Shown piece after piece: positions 32,140-41,233 of a DNA stretch of 64,000 nucleotides; position 1 is the first letter of the stretch, and each line of letters starts with the position of its first letter. Position numbers and translations under genes: made by a program. A model generated the notes under the pieces. That model searched no databases. It saw nothing but the letters and a program-made list of their open reading frames with translations, and had not been told where the DNA came from. The stretch is taken from assembly GCA_963778675.1 (NCBI GenBank), contig CAVZVI010000008.1, forward strand, positions 310,001-374,000, given 5' to 3'. The DNA comes from CAWCDJ01 sp963778675 (lineage in GTDB: Bacteria; Acidobacteriota; Terriglobia; Bryobacterales; Bryobacteraceae).

Positions 32140-32412
32140 ATGTCGGACCGCGGATTCTTGTTTCTGTTCAGTCTTCTGATGATCGCCGGTGGCTTGGGCG
32201 CGGCTGGATGGCTTCTGGTCTCCGGACAAGCCGGAACAGTGGACGGTCTATTCCTGCTGCTGACCGTTCTGCTGATCGCGCTGGCCTTTCTGCTCTACCT
32301 GGTCTTCATGATTCGCCGCCAGATGGCCGCGGTTTCGCAGCCGGCGGCGCAAAAAGCCAAGGCAGCCGCACCGGCAGCCGCGGCTGCCAGACAGGTGCCC
32401 GCCCGCTCCTGA
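32140..32412 (+). CDS. small two-helix membrane protein
   Basis: A 90-residue protein I do not recognise. Two hydrophobic segments (about 6-27 and 35-58) are followed by a cytoplasmic Ala/Lys/Gln-rich tail (KAKAAAPAAAAARQVPARS). A purine-rich GAGGGGAAA lies before the ATG at 32140. A TATACAAT-like -10 region sits near 32090. It follows the exporter operon by 98 bases and converges with the cyclophilin gene, leaving four bases between stops. Confidence 0.65.
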   Translation: MSDRGFLFLFSLLMIAGGLGAAGWLLVSGQAGTVDGLFLLLTVLLIALAFLLYLVFMIRRQMAAVSQPAAQKAKAAAPAAAAARQVPARS

Positions 32413-32416
32413 GCGC

Positions 32417-33118
32417 TTACTTCTTGGCGGGGGCCTTCTTCGCGCCGGTGGCGGACTTCTTCGCCGCGGGACGCGCAGGCGGCGGTCCGACCCGCTTGAT
32501 CGTCACGCTGATCAGCCGCACAGGGGTCCGGGGTTTGTCGTTTGCGCCGGTGGGTACGTGCGCGATCTTGTTCACCACGTCCTGGCCTTCCACAACCTGC
32601 CCAAACAATGTGTAGCTTCCGTCGAGCGAAGGATAAGGGACCTCGGTGATGAAGAACTGGCAGCCGCCGGTATTCGGAGACCCGATGTTGGCCATCGCAA
32701 GCCGTCCCGGCCGGTCGAACTTAAGCGTGGGGCGAATCTCGTCGCGAATCGTGAACCCGCACTCCGCGGAGCCGGTCCCCGTCGGATCTCCGGTCTGGAT
32801 CATGAAATTCGGAATCACGCGGTGAAAGGTGATGTTGTTGTAGAGCGGCCGTTTCACCATCGCTCCCGTTTTCGGGTCTTTCCAGGCCTTGACGCCGCGC
32901 GCCAGGGCGCTGAAATTCCGGACCGCGATAGGGGTTTCCTTCTCATACAACTGAGCCGTGATGGTCCCCATCGAGGTCCTGAGAACGGCGTACAGGCCGT
33001 TCTCGAGGGCGGGCGCGGCGGCCGCCGTTCCGGCGGGCGGCTTCGGGGGAGCCGCCGGCGCCTGCGCCCATGCGGCGCAAGCGGTCAACAACAGAAGCGG
33101 TAGAGAGAGTGCTTTCAT
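32417..33118 (-). CDS. exported cyclophilin-type peptidyl-prolyl isomerase
   Basis: A 233-residue periplasmic PPIase with signal peptide (about 1-18, MKALSLPLLLLTACAAWAQ). An Ala/Pro linker is followed by the cyclophilin domain (about 45-210) with NFSALARG, NITFHRVIPNFMIQTGDPTGTG, LAMANIGSPNTGGCQFFIT and YTLFGQVVEGQDVV. The basic C-terminal tail is rich in Lys/Ala/Pro. I chose the ATG at 33118, preceded by GGAG at six bases, over an in-frame ATG five codons earlier. Confidence 0.93.
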   Translation of the reverse strand: MKALSLPLLLLTACAAWAQAPAAPPKPPAGTAAAAPALENGLYAVLRTSMGTITAQLYEKETPIAVRNFSALARGVKAWKDPKTGAMVKRPLYNNITFHRVIPNFMIQTGDPTGTGSAECGFTIRDEIRPTLKFDRPGRLAMANIGSPNTGGCQFFITEVPYPSLDGSYTLFGQVVEGQDVVNKIAHVPTGANDKPRTPVRLISVTIKRVGPPPARPAAKKSATGAKKAPAKK

Positions 33119-33260
33119 CTGATACTCCGTCAAAGACGCATTTTATACTGAATCCGATCGGTGCGCTCCCAAACAATCCGGCAAGCAGCCTTCTGCATAA
33201 ATCCTGCACAATAGGTAAAGTGCGCCGCGGACGGCGGCAGTATTTCAGCGAGGTACCCAG

Positions 33261-33641
33261 ATGAAAGCGTTCTGGTTGGTCCCGGTGTTCGCGCTGACCC
33301 TGTTCGGCGCCGACATCACAGGGAAATGGTCGGGTAATATCGAGGTTCAGGATCCCTCGAGCGGCGATAAGATCAACACGCCCGTGAGAGTGGTCTTCGA
33401 TCAGAAGGATGGAGCCGTCTCGGGTCAAATCAGCAGGTCGGAAGACGAGCAATCCGAGTCCATCCGCAATGGAAAACTGGAAGGCAAGCGGCTGACGTTC
33501 GATGTGCAGCCGCCGGAGGCGACCAGCGCGATGAAGTTTCAACTCCTGCTGGTAACCGACGACCGGATCGAGGGCGAGATGAAAGGCGCTGTCGATGTCG
33601 GCAATGTTTCCGGCAAAGTGACCCTGCAGAAGGTGAAATGA
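33261..33641 (+). CDS. small secreted protein, lipocalin-like beta barrel suspected
   Basis: A 126-residue exported protein with a short signal peptide (about 1-17, ending LFGA). The rest is predicted beta-rich, with TGKWSGNIEVQD, VRVVFDQKDGAVSGQISR, GKLEGKRLTFDVQPP and a terminal GNVSGKVTLQKVK. The alternating pattern of short strands with GKW and GNxSGKV resembles small calycin-like proteins common in Acidobacteriota. The function is unknown. It converges with the TPR gene, seven bases apart. Confidence 0.7.
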   Translation: MKAFWLVPVFALTLFGADITGKWSGNIEVQDPSSGDKINTPVRVVFDQKDGAVSGQISRSEDEQSESIRNGKLEGKRLTFDVQPPEATSAMKFQLLLVTDDRIEGEMKGAVDVGNVSGKVTLQKVK

Positions 33642-33647
33642 CGGCGG

Positions 33648-34823
33648 TCACTTGGCGAGTTCCATCTGGAGCTGCCGGTAAGCCGCCTCGTCGTAATTCG
33701 TTTTCAATCGCACCCGTCCCTCGGTTTTGGGATCCCCGGGACGGGGCGCCTGCTGTTGCAGCGCGTGTCCCAACAGGGCAGTCGCTTCGGCGTCGTTCGC
33801 GTTGCGCGCCAGCACCTCCCGAAAGCTGGCGGCCGCGGCGGCGTACTGGGCCGCATGCCACTGTGCATACCCCAGGTTGAAGTAGTAATCCGGATCGGAA
33901 TCGTCGCCTTCGAGCGCCTTCCGGAAACTGGCGATGGCTCCGGAAAAGTTGCCTTGCCGGTCCTCGACGGCGCCCAGATCGTTGTAGACCTCGTTGAGCG
34001 GCATGGAGGCTGCCACGAGCTCGAAGCTCTTCTCGGCCCCTTCGAAATCGCCGATATGGTATCGCGAAAGTCCAAGAAAGAACTGCGACTCCAGGTAGTG
34101 GGGATCTTTCACGCCCACCCGGTTGAACCAGCTCGCGGCGGTCTTGTAGTCCTTCCGCTCCCAGGCGGTGCGGGCCAGTTGAAAACACGGCTGCGAATAA
34201 TGTTCGTCGAGGCGAGCCGCCTGCGTGAAAAGCCGGTGGCGCTGCTCGGGGGAGGCGCTCAGCAGGCCCCGGATGTAGCTCTCGACCGCGTCGATCCGCA
34301 CGGGAGGACGCGCCCTCAGAAACTCCGCCTCGGTAGGCGCCGTCTTCGGCCGCAGCAGCTCCAGAGCGTGCCAGCCCAGGCGCGCTTCGATCGCCGCCAG
34401 GTCCTCCATTGCCCCCGTCTCGCTGAATGCCGGACCGAGGTGAAGCTGTTTGAGGTCGAGAATGTGCGCCGTAATCCGGATCGAGCCGCGCGATTGCTGG
34501 TTCGCCGGGCCGGCGGGCGTCAGTTCGTAGTTGCCGAAGATCACCCGCGAGGCGTCCAGCGCTTCGCCCAGCTTGATTACCGAAGCGTGAGTCAGCTCCA
34601 CTCCGGGACGCAGCGAGAGGCGGCGGAAAGCCTCCTGGCGGTCTTCCCGGTCAAGGACCAGGAGCCCTTCGGAAGCCAGCGAATCGCGCACCGATTCGGC
34701 GATGCTCTCGCCGATCCAGTCGAGGTTCGCCTGCTTCGTGTGGTTGAAGAACGGCAGCGCCAGAACGGTCTGCGCCTGTAAGGCGCCGCCGCACAGCACG
34801 GCCAGGATTAGAAACTTCCCCAT
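33648..34823 (-). CDS. exported TPR-repeat protein
   Basis: A 391-residue protein with signal peptide (about 1-17). The first 150 residues (VLALPFFNHTKQANLDWIGESIAE) match the domain seen in TolB-N/CsgG-like TPR proteins that binds a small target. At least four TPR units span about 190-365 (SWFNRVGVKDPHYLESQFFLG, EVYNDLGAVEDRQGNFSGAI, DYYFNLGYAQWHAAQYAAAA). The stop is 42 bases short of the next gene's region. It probably acts as a periplasmic scaffold; partner unknown. Confidence 0.82.
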   Translation of the reverse strand: MGKFLILAVLCGGALQAQTVLALPFFNHTKQANLDWIGESIAESVRDSLASEGLLVLDREDRQEAFRRLSLRPGVELTHASVIKLGEALDASRVIFGNYELTPAGPANQQSRGSIRITAHILDLKQLHLGPAFSETGAMEDLAAIEARLGWHALELLRPKTAPTEAEFLRARPPVRIDAVESYIRGLLSASPEQRHRLFTQAARLDEHYSQPCFQLARTAWERKDYKTAASWFNRVGVKDPHYLESQFFLGLSRYHIGDFEGAEKSFELVAASMPLNEVYNDLGAVEDRQGNFSGAIASFRKALEGDDSDPDYYFNLGYAQWHAAQYAAAAASFREVLARNANDAEATALLGHALQQQAPRPGDPKTEGRVRLKTNYDEAAYRQLQMELAK

Positions 34824-34865
34824 GAAATTTCAGTGTAACAGCGGGGGCGGGGCCGGTCCCCCGTC

Positions 34866-36767
34866 TTACCGCTTCGATACCCCGCGCAACAGATCGAGCT
34901 TCTCCCGCGCCTCGCCGTTCGCCGGATCGATCGCCAGCGCCTTCTCGAACTGCTCCCGGGCTTCGTCGAACCTGCTCTCGAGCATGAGCGCATTGCCCAG
35001 CCGGACTCGCAGGTCCGCCGCGCCGGGCCTCAGCGGCACCGCTTCACGGAAGCATTTCACCGCCTCCCCCCACCGGCCGGCCGCCGCCAGTTCCGCACCC
35101 CTGCCCGCCAGGGCCGACGCCAGCCCGTCGCGGGCCCGTTCGTCGGCGGGGTATACCCGCAGGACGGCGCGGTAATCTTCCAGTGCTTCCTGGAAATGTC
35201 CTGACTTGTTGAGCACCCTGGCCAGGTTCAAGCGGGCGCTGGAGAAATCCGGACGCAGCCGCACCGCGGTTTCATACTGCCGGGTCGCTTCGGCGGTAAG
35301 ACCGAGCCTTTCCAGTCCAGCGCCGAGCATGTTGTAGGCCTCCGGACGTTGCGGATCGATCCGCACCGCCTCCCGCAGCATCGTCACGCCTTCGGCCACT
35401 TTCAAGCGGGTGAGGAGGATGGCTCCCAGGTTGAAACGTGTCTCGAAGCTGTTCGGATCCTTTTCGAGGCGATGGCGGAAGACCGCTTCCTGAAGCTCGC
35501 GGCGGCGGTCGTAGGGCCCGCGTGGCAGGATCTGCAGCCAGAGGTGCGCCATCTCGTCGGTAGCCCGGTTGCCCGCCCTTACGCGGCGCGGCGGCTGGTT
35601 GGGGTTCCTCACGTTGCCGGACGAATTGTCGTAGTGGTACCGCATCGAAATGACCGACCCTTTGGGAAGGAAAACGGGCTTGCGGTAGTGATAGACGGCC
35701 TGCCAGTTCGAGTCCCAGTCCGGAATGCGGATCAACCACGTTCGCCGGCCGGACGGCAGGGTGGCGTACCCTTCCAGGAGCTTGCCCAGGTAGTGCGCAT
35801 GGGGATAAACCGCCAGCACATCCGCGTCCATCGGCAAGGTGAAATCGTCGGAGACCACGAAGTCCCTGGCGCCCGGCGGGATGTCCAGTGCGGGGTCGTT
35901 TTCCAACTGCACCAGGAGGGGAAAGTGCGTTGGCGGCTTATCCGTGAAGTACAGCCCGATCGAGGGGCGAACCTGTTCGGGTTTGCCCGAAGGCTGAAGG
36001 TGCGAATTCAGCACGAGCTCGTTCCCGGGATCGAGCCGCCAGGAGTATCCGTCAGGCTGCTCATACGGCCGGCTGCCCGGTTTCCAGAAGAGGAAATGGC
36101 CGGCCGGGTCGAACGGGCTGCGCATGATTTCGAGATCCATGCCGCCGAAGCCCTTACCCGGAGAAGCCTCCTGCAAGTGCGAGGTGCCCATCCGGTCGAT
36201 CAGCAGGTTGGCGTGATGCACCAGCCTGCGCTCCCCGGGCCGTATTTCGATGGCGCGAACATAGCGGGTCTTCGTGATGTTCGGTGTAAAGATGAAGTTC
36301 CAGTAGACATCCGGTCCGGAAGCCGGCAACGGGTGGGCCTCGGGTGCTTCCAGGATGAGGTCGGGCCGGCCCAATTGCCAGCCCTCCTGGAAATGGGGCG
36401 GCGCAGGAACTTCGGAAGGCGGACCCTCCGGCGCCCCCGCCTTCACCCAGTCGGTAATGGTCTGGATCTGGGCCGCGCTCAGGTGCACGTCACCCACGAA
36501 ATCGCCGTAGCCCGGCTCCGGCAGCCACGGCGGCATATAGCGCCGGCGGGTGACGGCGGCAATGAGCGTTGCGCGCCTTTTCACGTCGGAGTAGCTCAGC
36601 AGGGGAAACGGTCCGGCCTCGCCCGGGCGGTGGCACGGCGCGCAATACCGGTAGACGAGCGGGGCGATGTCGTGGGCGAACGTGGGTGTCGACGGAACCT
36701 GGGCGAAGGCCAGAGGTGCCGCGGCGATCAGGAAACAAACTGCCTTACTCTTTCGAGCGCATCCCAT
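34866..36767 (-). CDS. exported copper type II monooxygenase-like protein with heme-c motif and C-terminal TPRs
   Basis: A 633-residue exported protein (signal peptide about 1-22) of three parts. A cytochrome-c-like part has CAPCH (42-46), with possible axial Met. The middle resembles the PHM-type copper type II ascorbate-dependent monooxygenase fold: paired His184-His185 (LVHHANLL), His256 (LNSHLQPSG), His323/His325 (YPHAHYLG) and a candidate Met375/His378 (SMRYHYDN). These fit the CuH and CuM sites of that family in order. The C-terminal 200 residues are TPR units (RFNLGAILLTRLKVAEGV, AYNMLGAGLERLGLTAEA, ARLNLARVLNKSGHFQEA). Its start lies 40 bases inside the end of miaA. The substrate is unknown. 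Confidence 0.82.
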   Translation of the reverse strand: MGCARKSKAVCFLIAAAPLAFAQVPSTPTFAHDIAPLVYRYCAPCHRPGEAGPFPLLSYSDVKRRATLIAAVTRRRYMPPWLPEPGYGDFVGDVHLSAAQIQTITDWVKAGAPEGPPSEVPAPPHFQEGWQLGRPDLILEAPEAHPLPASGPDVYWNFIFTPNITKTRYVRAIEIRPGERRLVHHANLLIDRMGTSHLQEASPGKGFGGMDLEIMRSPFDPAGHFLFWKPGSRPYEQPDGYSWRLDPGNELVLNSHLQPSGKPEQVRPSIGLYFTDKPPTHFPLLVQLENDPALDIPPGARDFVVSDDFTLPMDADVLAVYPHAHYLGKLLEGYATLPSGRRTWLIRIPDWDSNWQAVYHYRKPVFLPKGSVISMRYHYDNSSGNVRNPNQPPRRVRAGNRATDEMAHLWLQILPRGPYDRRRELQEAVFRHRLEKDPNSFETRFNLGAILLTRLKVAEGVTMLREAVRIDPQRPEAYNMLGAGLERLGLTAEATRQYETAVRLRPDFSSARLNLARVLNKSGHFQEALEDYRAVLRVYPADERARDGLASALAGRGAELAAAGRWGEAVKCFREAVPLRPGAADLRVRLGNALMLESRFDEAREQFEKALAIDPANGEAREKLDLLRGVSKR

Positions 36768-37717
36768 TGAATTCCCGCGTCATCGCCAAACCCCTTCAGC
36801 CACACCAATCCCGCCTCCCGGCGGAACCAAGTGATTTGACGTTTCGCATAGTTCCGCGTGTTTCGCTGCGCGTAAAATAGTGCGTCCCGAGGGCTCAATT
36901 CGCCCCGAATCTGTTGCAGCGCCTGCTTGTAACCGTGTGATTCGAAGGGCTTGGCGGAGTCGGGAAAGCCCATCGCCAGGATACCTCGCACCTCCTCCAG
37001 GAGCCCGCTTTCAAACATCCGTGCGCAGCGCTGGTCGAGCCGCCGGTACAACTCGTCCCGGTCCGGCAGCAGGCCGAGCTTGAGCGTGCGGTATCCGCGC
37101 AGCGCATCGCGTCCCTGGCGGAACAGCTCCGTCACGGGCCTACGCGTCAGAAGGCATACCTCCAGCGCACGCATCACCTTGGGCACGTCGTTGGCGTGGA
37201 TCCGGGCCGCGGCGCCGGCGTCCAGCCGCCGCAACACGCGATGCAATGAGCCGGGCCGGCGTTGTTCCCTGGCCGCCAGCCGGTCGCGCAAGCGCTGATC
37301 GCGGGTGGGCCCCTCGAACAGCCCGTCCAGCACGGCCCGCAGGTAAAACCCGGTGCCGCCGGCGATTACCGGCAGGCGTCCCCGTCCGGTGATGGCGCCC
37401 ACCGCTTGCCGCGCCCGGCGCGCATATTCGCCCGCGGTGAAGAGCTCGTCCGGGTCGGCGATGTCCATGAGGTGGTGCGGAATCCCACGCCGCTCCTCCA
37501 GCGCGAGCTTGGCCGTCCCGATATCGAAGTGGCGAAAGACCTGCAGCGAGTCGCAATTGACGATTTCGCCGTCGAATTTCTCGGCGATAAGCAGCGCGAG
37601 TTCCGATTTCCCGGACCCGGTCGGCCCCACGACTGCAACCAGTGGATGCCCGGACGCGTCTTGCCCTGCAGGGCCTGTGTATTCGCGTGAGCCGGTTCTC
37701 GGAGGTACAGATGTCAT
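36728..37717 (-). CDS. miaA: tRNA dimethylallyltransferase
   Basis: MiaA adds the isopentenyl group to A37 of tRNAs reading U-starting codons. The 329-residue protein has a P-loop GPTGSGKS, the tRNA and substrate motifs IVNCDSLQVFRHFDIGTAK and HHLMDI, GGTGFYLRAVLDGLF, and the C-terminal RNTRNYAKRQITWFRRE. I chose the ATG at 37717; GGAGG-like sequence lies on the minus strand before it. A later ATG ten codons upstream is in frame but outside the family start. It overlaps the copper protein gene by 40 bases. Confidence 0.94.
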   Translation of the reverse strand: MTSVPPRTGSREYTGPAGQDASGHPLVAVVGPTGSGKSELALLIAEKFDGEIVNCDSLQVFRHFDIGTAKLALEERRGIPHHLMDIADPDELFTAGEYARRARQAVGAITGRGRLPVIAGGTGFYLRAVLDGLFEGPTRDQRLRDRLAAREQRRPGSLHRVLRRLDAGAAARIHANDVPKVMRALEVCLLTRRPVTELFRQGRDALRGYRTLKLGLLPDRDELYRRLDQRCARMFESGLLEEVRGILAMGFPDSAKPFESHGYKQALQQIRGELSPRDALFYAQRNTRNYAKRQITWFRREAGLVWLKGFGDDAGIQWDALERVRQFVS

Positions 37718-37810
37718 CGGGCGTTGTCTGGGAACCTCGTTATACAATAAAAATGTGATCTTCGACCTTCATGAGAGGCCTCCTGGCGGTCGAAAGAAAG
37801 TAAAGACTTC

Positions 37811-39847
37811 ATGCCTCGGATAGCCAAAGTGTTTCTTTGCCTCGCTCCGATGGTCGCGATGGGCTACGCTCAAACGGCGCAGACTCAGCCTGCAACCACC
37901 ACCGCCCCGGATGACAAAGCCGGAGCCTACTATAACTTTGCCATGGGCCGGCTGTATGCGGAACTGGCCGCCTCGGACGGAGGCAAGAATGACTATGTCT
38001 CCAAGGCCATCCAGCACTACCAGGAGGCGTTGAAGCTCGAACCTTCCGACAGCCTGATCTTCGAGGAGTTGACGGACCTTTACATCCAGACCAACCGTCT
38101 GCGCGATGCCGTCACGCAAGCCGAGGACATGCTCAAGCAGAATCCGGACAACCTCGAGGCGCGGCGCATGCTCGGGCGCATCTACACCCGCATGGTCGGC
38201 GACAGCCAGCCGGGCAAGATCCCCGAGGAGTATCTGCGAAAGGCTATCGAGCAGTACCAGAAGATCACCGAGAAGGACCCCAAAGACGCCGAAAGCTGGG
38301 TGATGCTCGGCCGCCTCTACCGGGCGTCCAACAAATCTCCGGAAGCCGAGAAGGCTTACAACGAGGCGCTCAAGGCCGAGCCCGATAACGAAGATGCGCT
38401 CACCGGCCTGGCCATGCTCTATGCCGATCTCGGCGATACGAAGGCCGCCATCGACAAGCTCAAGGCGGTCACCGACAAGTCGCCCAACGAGCGGCTGCTG
38501 GCCATTCTCGCCGACCAGTACGAGCAGGCTCACGACTATAAGAACGCTGCCGATGTGTTGAAGAAGGCCTACGAACTGGCCCCGGATAATGGCCGGATCG
38601 CCCGCGGACTGGCCAAGGACCTGTTGTATTCGAACCAGTTCGACGAGGCCCTCAAGCTCTACACGCAACTGGCCGCCGACGAGCCGCGCGACCAGGAATT
38701 CCCCACCAGCATCGCCGAGATTTATCGCGCCAAGCGTGATTTCGCCAAGGCCCACGAGTATCTGAACAAAGCGAAGGCTATCGATCCCAGCAATCTGCAG
38801 GTCCGGTACGAAGAGGTCAAGCTGCTGGAAACCGAAAACAAGACGGACGGTGCCATCGCCGCGCTGAAATCGATGCTCGACGACACCGCCCGCCGGAGCT
38901 ACTCCGATGGCGAAGCCAGCGTTCGCTCCACCATGCTCGAGGAATACGGCATCCTCCTCCGCAGCCAGGAGCAGTACCCGCAGGCGGTCGACGCCTTCCG
39001 CCAGTTGGGTGCCCTGGGAGGCGACCGGGCTCCGCGCGCCGCCGTGCAGGTGATCGACACCTACCGCCAGCAGAAGGATTACGCTGCCGCTTTGAAGGAA
39101 GCCGACGCGGCGCTGAAGAAGTTCCCCGACGAGCGAATGATCAAGATGGAGCACGCCACCGTCCTGGGCGACCAGGGAAAGGTGGATGAAGCCGTGGCCG
39201 AAATGCGGGGGCTGCTCAAAGGCGACCACGACCGGGAGACATGGCTCACTATCGCCCAGGTTTATGACAAGGCCCGCCGTTACACGGACGAAGGCAAGGC
39301 GCTCGACCAGGCCGAAACGCTGTCGAAGTCCAAGGATGACCAGGCGGCGGTCTACTTCATGCGCGGCGCCATGTACGAGCGCACCAAGAAGTTCGACGCC
39401 GCCGAGGGCGCGTTCCGCAAGGTACTCGAACTCGATCCGGACAATGCCGGCGCGCTGAACTACCTGGGCTACATGTTCGCCGAGCGCAACATGCGTCTCG
39501 ACGAAGCCGAGAAGCTGATCGCGAAAGCCCTCGAACTGGATCCCGACAACGGCGCCTATCTCGACAGCCTGGGCTGGGTTTACTACCACCAGGGCAAGCT
39601 CGACCAGGCCGAAGGGCTGCTGGTTCGCGCCCTGGACCGCATCGGCCAGGACCCGACGGTGCACGATCATCTCGGCGACGTCTATTTCAAGCTGGGCAAG
39701 ACCAGGGAAGCCATCAACCAGTGGCAGGCTTCGGTGAAGGAGTTCCAGACCGCCACCGCCGCCGACCGCGACCCCGAAGAGATGGCCAAGGTCAACAAGA
39801 AGCTGGATGCGGCCCGTGTCCGCCTGGCCCAGGAGACTAAAAAGTAG
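37811..39847 (+). CDS. large exported TPR-repeat protein
   Basis: A 678-residue protein with signal peptide (about 1-20) and TPR units along nearly its whole length, from KAIQHYQEALKLEPSDSLIFE through NYLGYMFAERNMRLDEAEKLI to DHLGDVYFKLGKTREAINQWQ. At least 14 repeats are visible. The tail is Lys-rich. A TATACAAT at 37741-37748 is a likely -10 for it, giving a leader of about 55 bases that ends in a purine-rich GAAAGAAAGTAAAG. It diverges from miaA. It is probably a periplasmic assembly scaffold similar to large TPR proteins of Solibacter. Confidence 0.85.
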   Translation: MPRIAKVFLCLAPMVAMGYAQTAQTQPATTTAPDDKAGAYYNFAMGRLYAELAASDGGKNDYVSKAIQHYQEALKLEPSDSLIFEELTDLYIQTNRLRDAVTQAEDMLKQNPDNLEARRMLGRIYTRMVGDSQPGKIPEEYLRKAIEQYQKITEKDPKDAESWVMLGRLYRASNKSPEAEKAYNEALKAEPDNEDALTGLAMLYADLGDTKAAIDKLKAVTDKSPNERLLAILADQYEQAHDYKNAADVLKKAYELAPDNGRIARGLAKDLLYSNQFDEALKLYTQLAADEPRDQEFPTSIAEIYRAKRDFAKAHEYLNKAKAIDPSNLQVRYEEVKLLETENKTDGAIAALKSMLDDTARRSYSDGEASVRSTMLEEYGILLRSQEQYPQAVDAFRQLGALGGDRAPRAAVQVIDTYRQQKDYAAALKEADAALKKFPDERMIKMEHATVLGDQGKVDEAVAEMRGLLKGDHDRETWLTIAQVYDKARRYTDEGKALDQAETLSKSKDDQAAVYFMRGAMYERTKKFDAAEGAFRKVLELDPDNAGALNYLGYMFAERNMRLDEAEKLIAKALELDPDNGAYLDSLGWVYYHQGKLDQAEGLLVRALDRIGQDPTVHDHLGDVYFKLGKTREAINQWQASVKEFQTATAADRDPEEMAKVNKKLDAARVRLAQETKK

Positions 39848-39868
39848 GGTAGGCCTCGCGGCCTGCCC
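39847..39868. terminator. hairpin between convergent TPR and MFS genes
   Basis: A 9-bp stem with one G-T pair (GGGTAGGCC / GGCCTGCCC) and a TCGC loop starts at the TPR stop codon and ends just before the MFS stop. No long T-run follows; it may act on both strands. Confidence 0.45.
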
Positions 39869-39871
39869 GCT

Positions 39872-41149
39872 CTAGTCCTGGTCGATCGGCGTCACCGGAT
39901 CCAACAGTGCCCAGCACAGGATCCCGAGCGCATAGATTGCAGCCGACACGTAGAATGTGAAGTTCCAGTTGTTGTTGGTCCACTTCAGCATGTAGCCGAT
40001 CGCGAGCGGGGACAGCGCGCCGCCCAGATTGCCCCACATGTTCATCGCGCCCGACAGCGTTCCCGCGTACTTTCCGCCAACGTCCATCGCGGCCGCCCAG
40101 GCATTCGGCATCACCAGGTCGTTGCAGAAGCTCGCGGCGCCGATCGACAGTACAGCCAGTAAAGGGTTGTGGACCATCGTCGAGTAAACCAGGAACGCGC
40201 TCGCCCCGGCGAACCCGAAACACGAAAGCAGCCGCCTGGTCTTCACCACGCTGCCGGTCCAGCGCAGCATCGGACCGGTGATCAGCACCGCCGCGGGGTT
40301 GCCCAGCCCGCCGCAGAACAGGGGCAGGATGCCCAGGTACGCCGTGTTGGTCACGTCGAGGTGCCGCCCTTCCCGCAGGTACGTCGGCAGCCACGTGATG
40401 TAGAAATACCACCCGTAGGAGAGGCAGAAATACTGCCACAGCAGCGCCCAGAACTGCCCGGAGAAGATGAAGCTCCGCCAGGGCACGTCGCTGTGCCCCG
40501 ATGCCAGGGCGGCGCTGCTCCGCACCAGGTCCCGCTCGGCGGCATTCAGCTTCGGGTTCTTCAGCGGATCGTCCCGGTACCAGGCGAAAAAGATGACGGC
40601 CCAGACGATTCCCAGGCAGCCGAATATCTCGAAGGAGTGCCGCCAGCCCACCCAGGCCATCACGAGCGCCACCAGCGGAGGGGTGAACGCTCCGCCCCAC
40701 CGCGCGCTCAGCCACATGATCCCCTGGGCGCGAACCCGCTCCTCTTCCGGCAGCCAGGTGGTGAATGCCTTGGTGAGATTGGGGAAGCATCCGGCCTCGC
40801 CGGCACCGAACAGGAAGCGCGTCACCGTCAGCGAAACGAAGCTCCAGGCCCAGCCGGTCGCGGCGGTGAAGAACGACCACCACAGCACGATCCGCATCAG
40901 CACCTTGCGCGGGCCAATCCAATCGCCCAGGAAGCCGCCCGGGATTTCGAACATGGCGTAGGCCCAGCCGAACGCGGTGAAAGCCCAACCCATCTGGACC
41001 GGCGTGAGGCCCAGGTCGTGGCTCATATCGGGAGCGGCGAAGGAGATGCAGACGCGGTCGATATAGGTGATCACTGCCAGCGCCACGGCGAACACGATCA
41101 CCCAGTAGCGAACCCGGGTCGGGCGTTCCTGAACCGGAGCGGGCGTCAT
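39872..41149 (-). CDS. MFS transporter, anion:cation symporter (ACS) type
   Basis: A 425-residue inner-membrane carrier with twelve predicted helices. The start MTPAPVQERPTRVRYWVIVF leads to the first helix and the family motif ITYIDRVCISFAAPDM. The loop 2-3 motif GDWIGPRKVLM fits MFS, and GAGEAGCFPNLTKAF is typical of ACS members such as GudP and ExuT, which import sugar acids. The substrate may be a hexuronate or related organic anion, by family inference. No metabolic gene is adjacent to confirm it. Confidence 0.88.
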   Translation of the reverse strand: MTPAPVQERPTRVRYWVIVFAVALAVITYIDRVCISFAAPDMSHDLGLTPVQMGWAFTAFGWAYAMFEIPGGFLGDWIGPRKVLMRIVLWWSFFTAATGWAWSFVSLTVTRFLFGAGEAGCFPNLTKAFTTWLPEEERVRAQGIMWLSARWGGAFTPPLVALVMAWVGWRHSFEIFGCLGIVWAVIFFAWYRDDPLKNPKLNAAERDLVRSSAALASGHSDVPWRSFIFSGQFWALLWQYFCLSYGWYFYITWLPTYLREGRHLDVTNTAYLGILPLFCGGLGNPAAVLITGPMLRWTGSVVKTRRLLSCFGFAGASAFLVYSTMVHNPLLAVLSIGAASFCNDLVMPNAWAAAMDVGGKYAGTLSGAMNMWGNLGGALSPLAIGYMLKWTNNNWNFTFYVSAAIYALGILCWALLDPVTPIDQD

Positions 41150-41233
41150 AGCGATCCACTCGTCGCGTCAGTTTCGGCGGCAAGTGCGATCTTTTCTGGT
41201 TCCCATCCGGTGTCCATGCAGTCTCCTAGTCGT

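Noticed and set aside
37769..39670. A 633-codon open frame on the minus strand opposite the large TPR gene
   Set aside because: It is the shadow of a strongly supported TPR protein, with no own start context and no family features.
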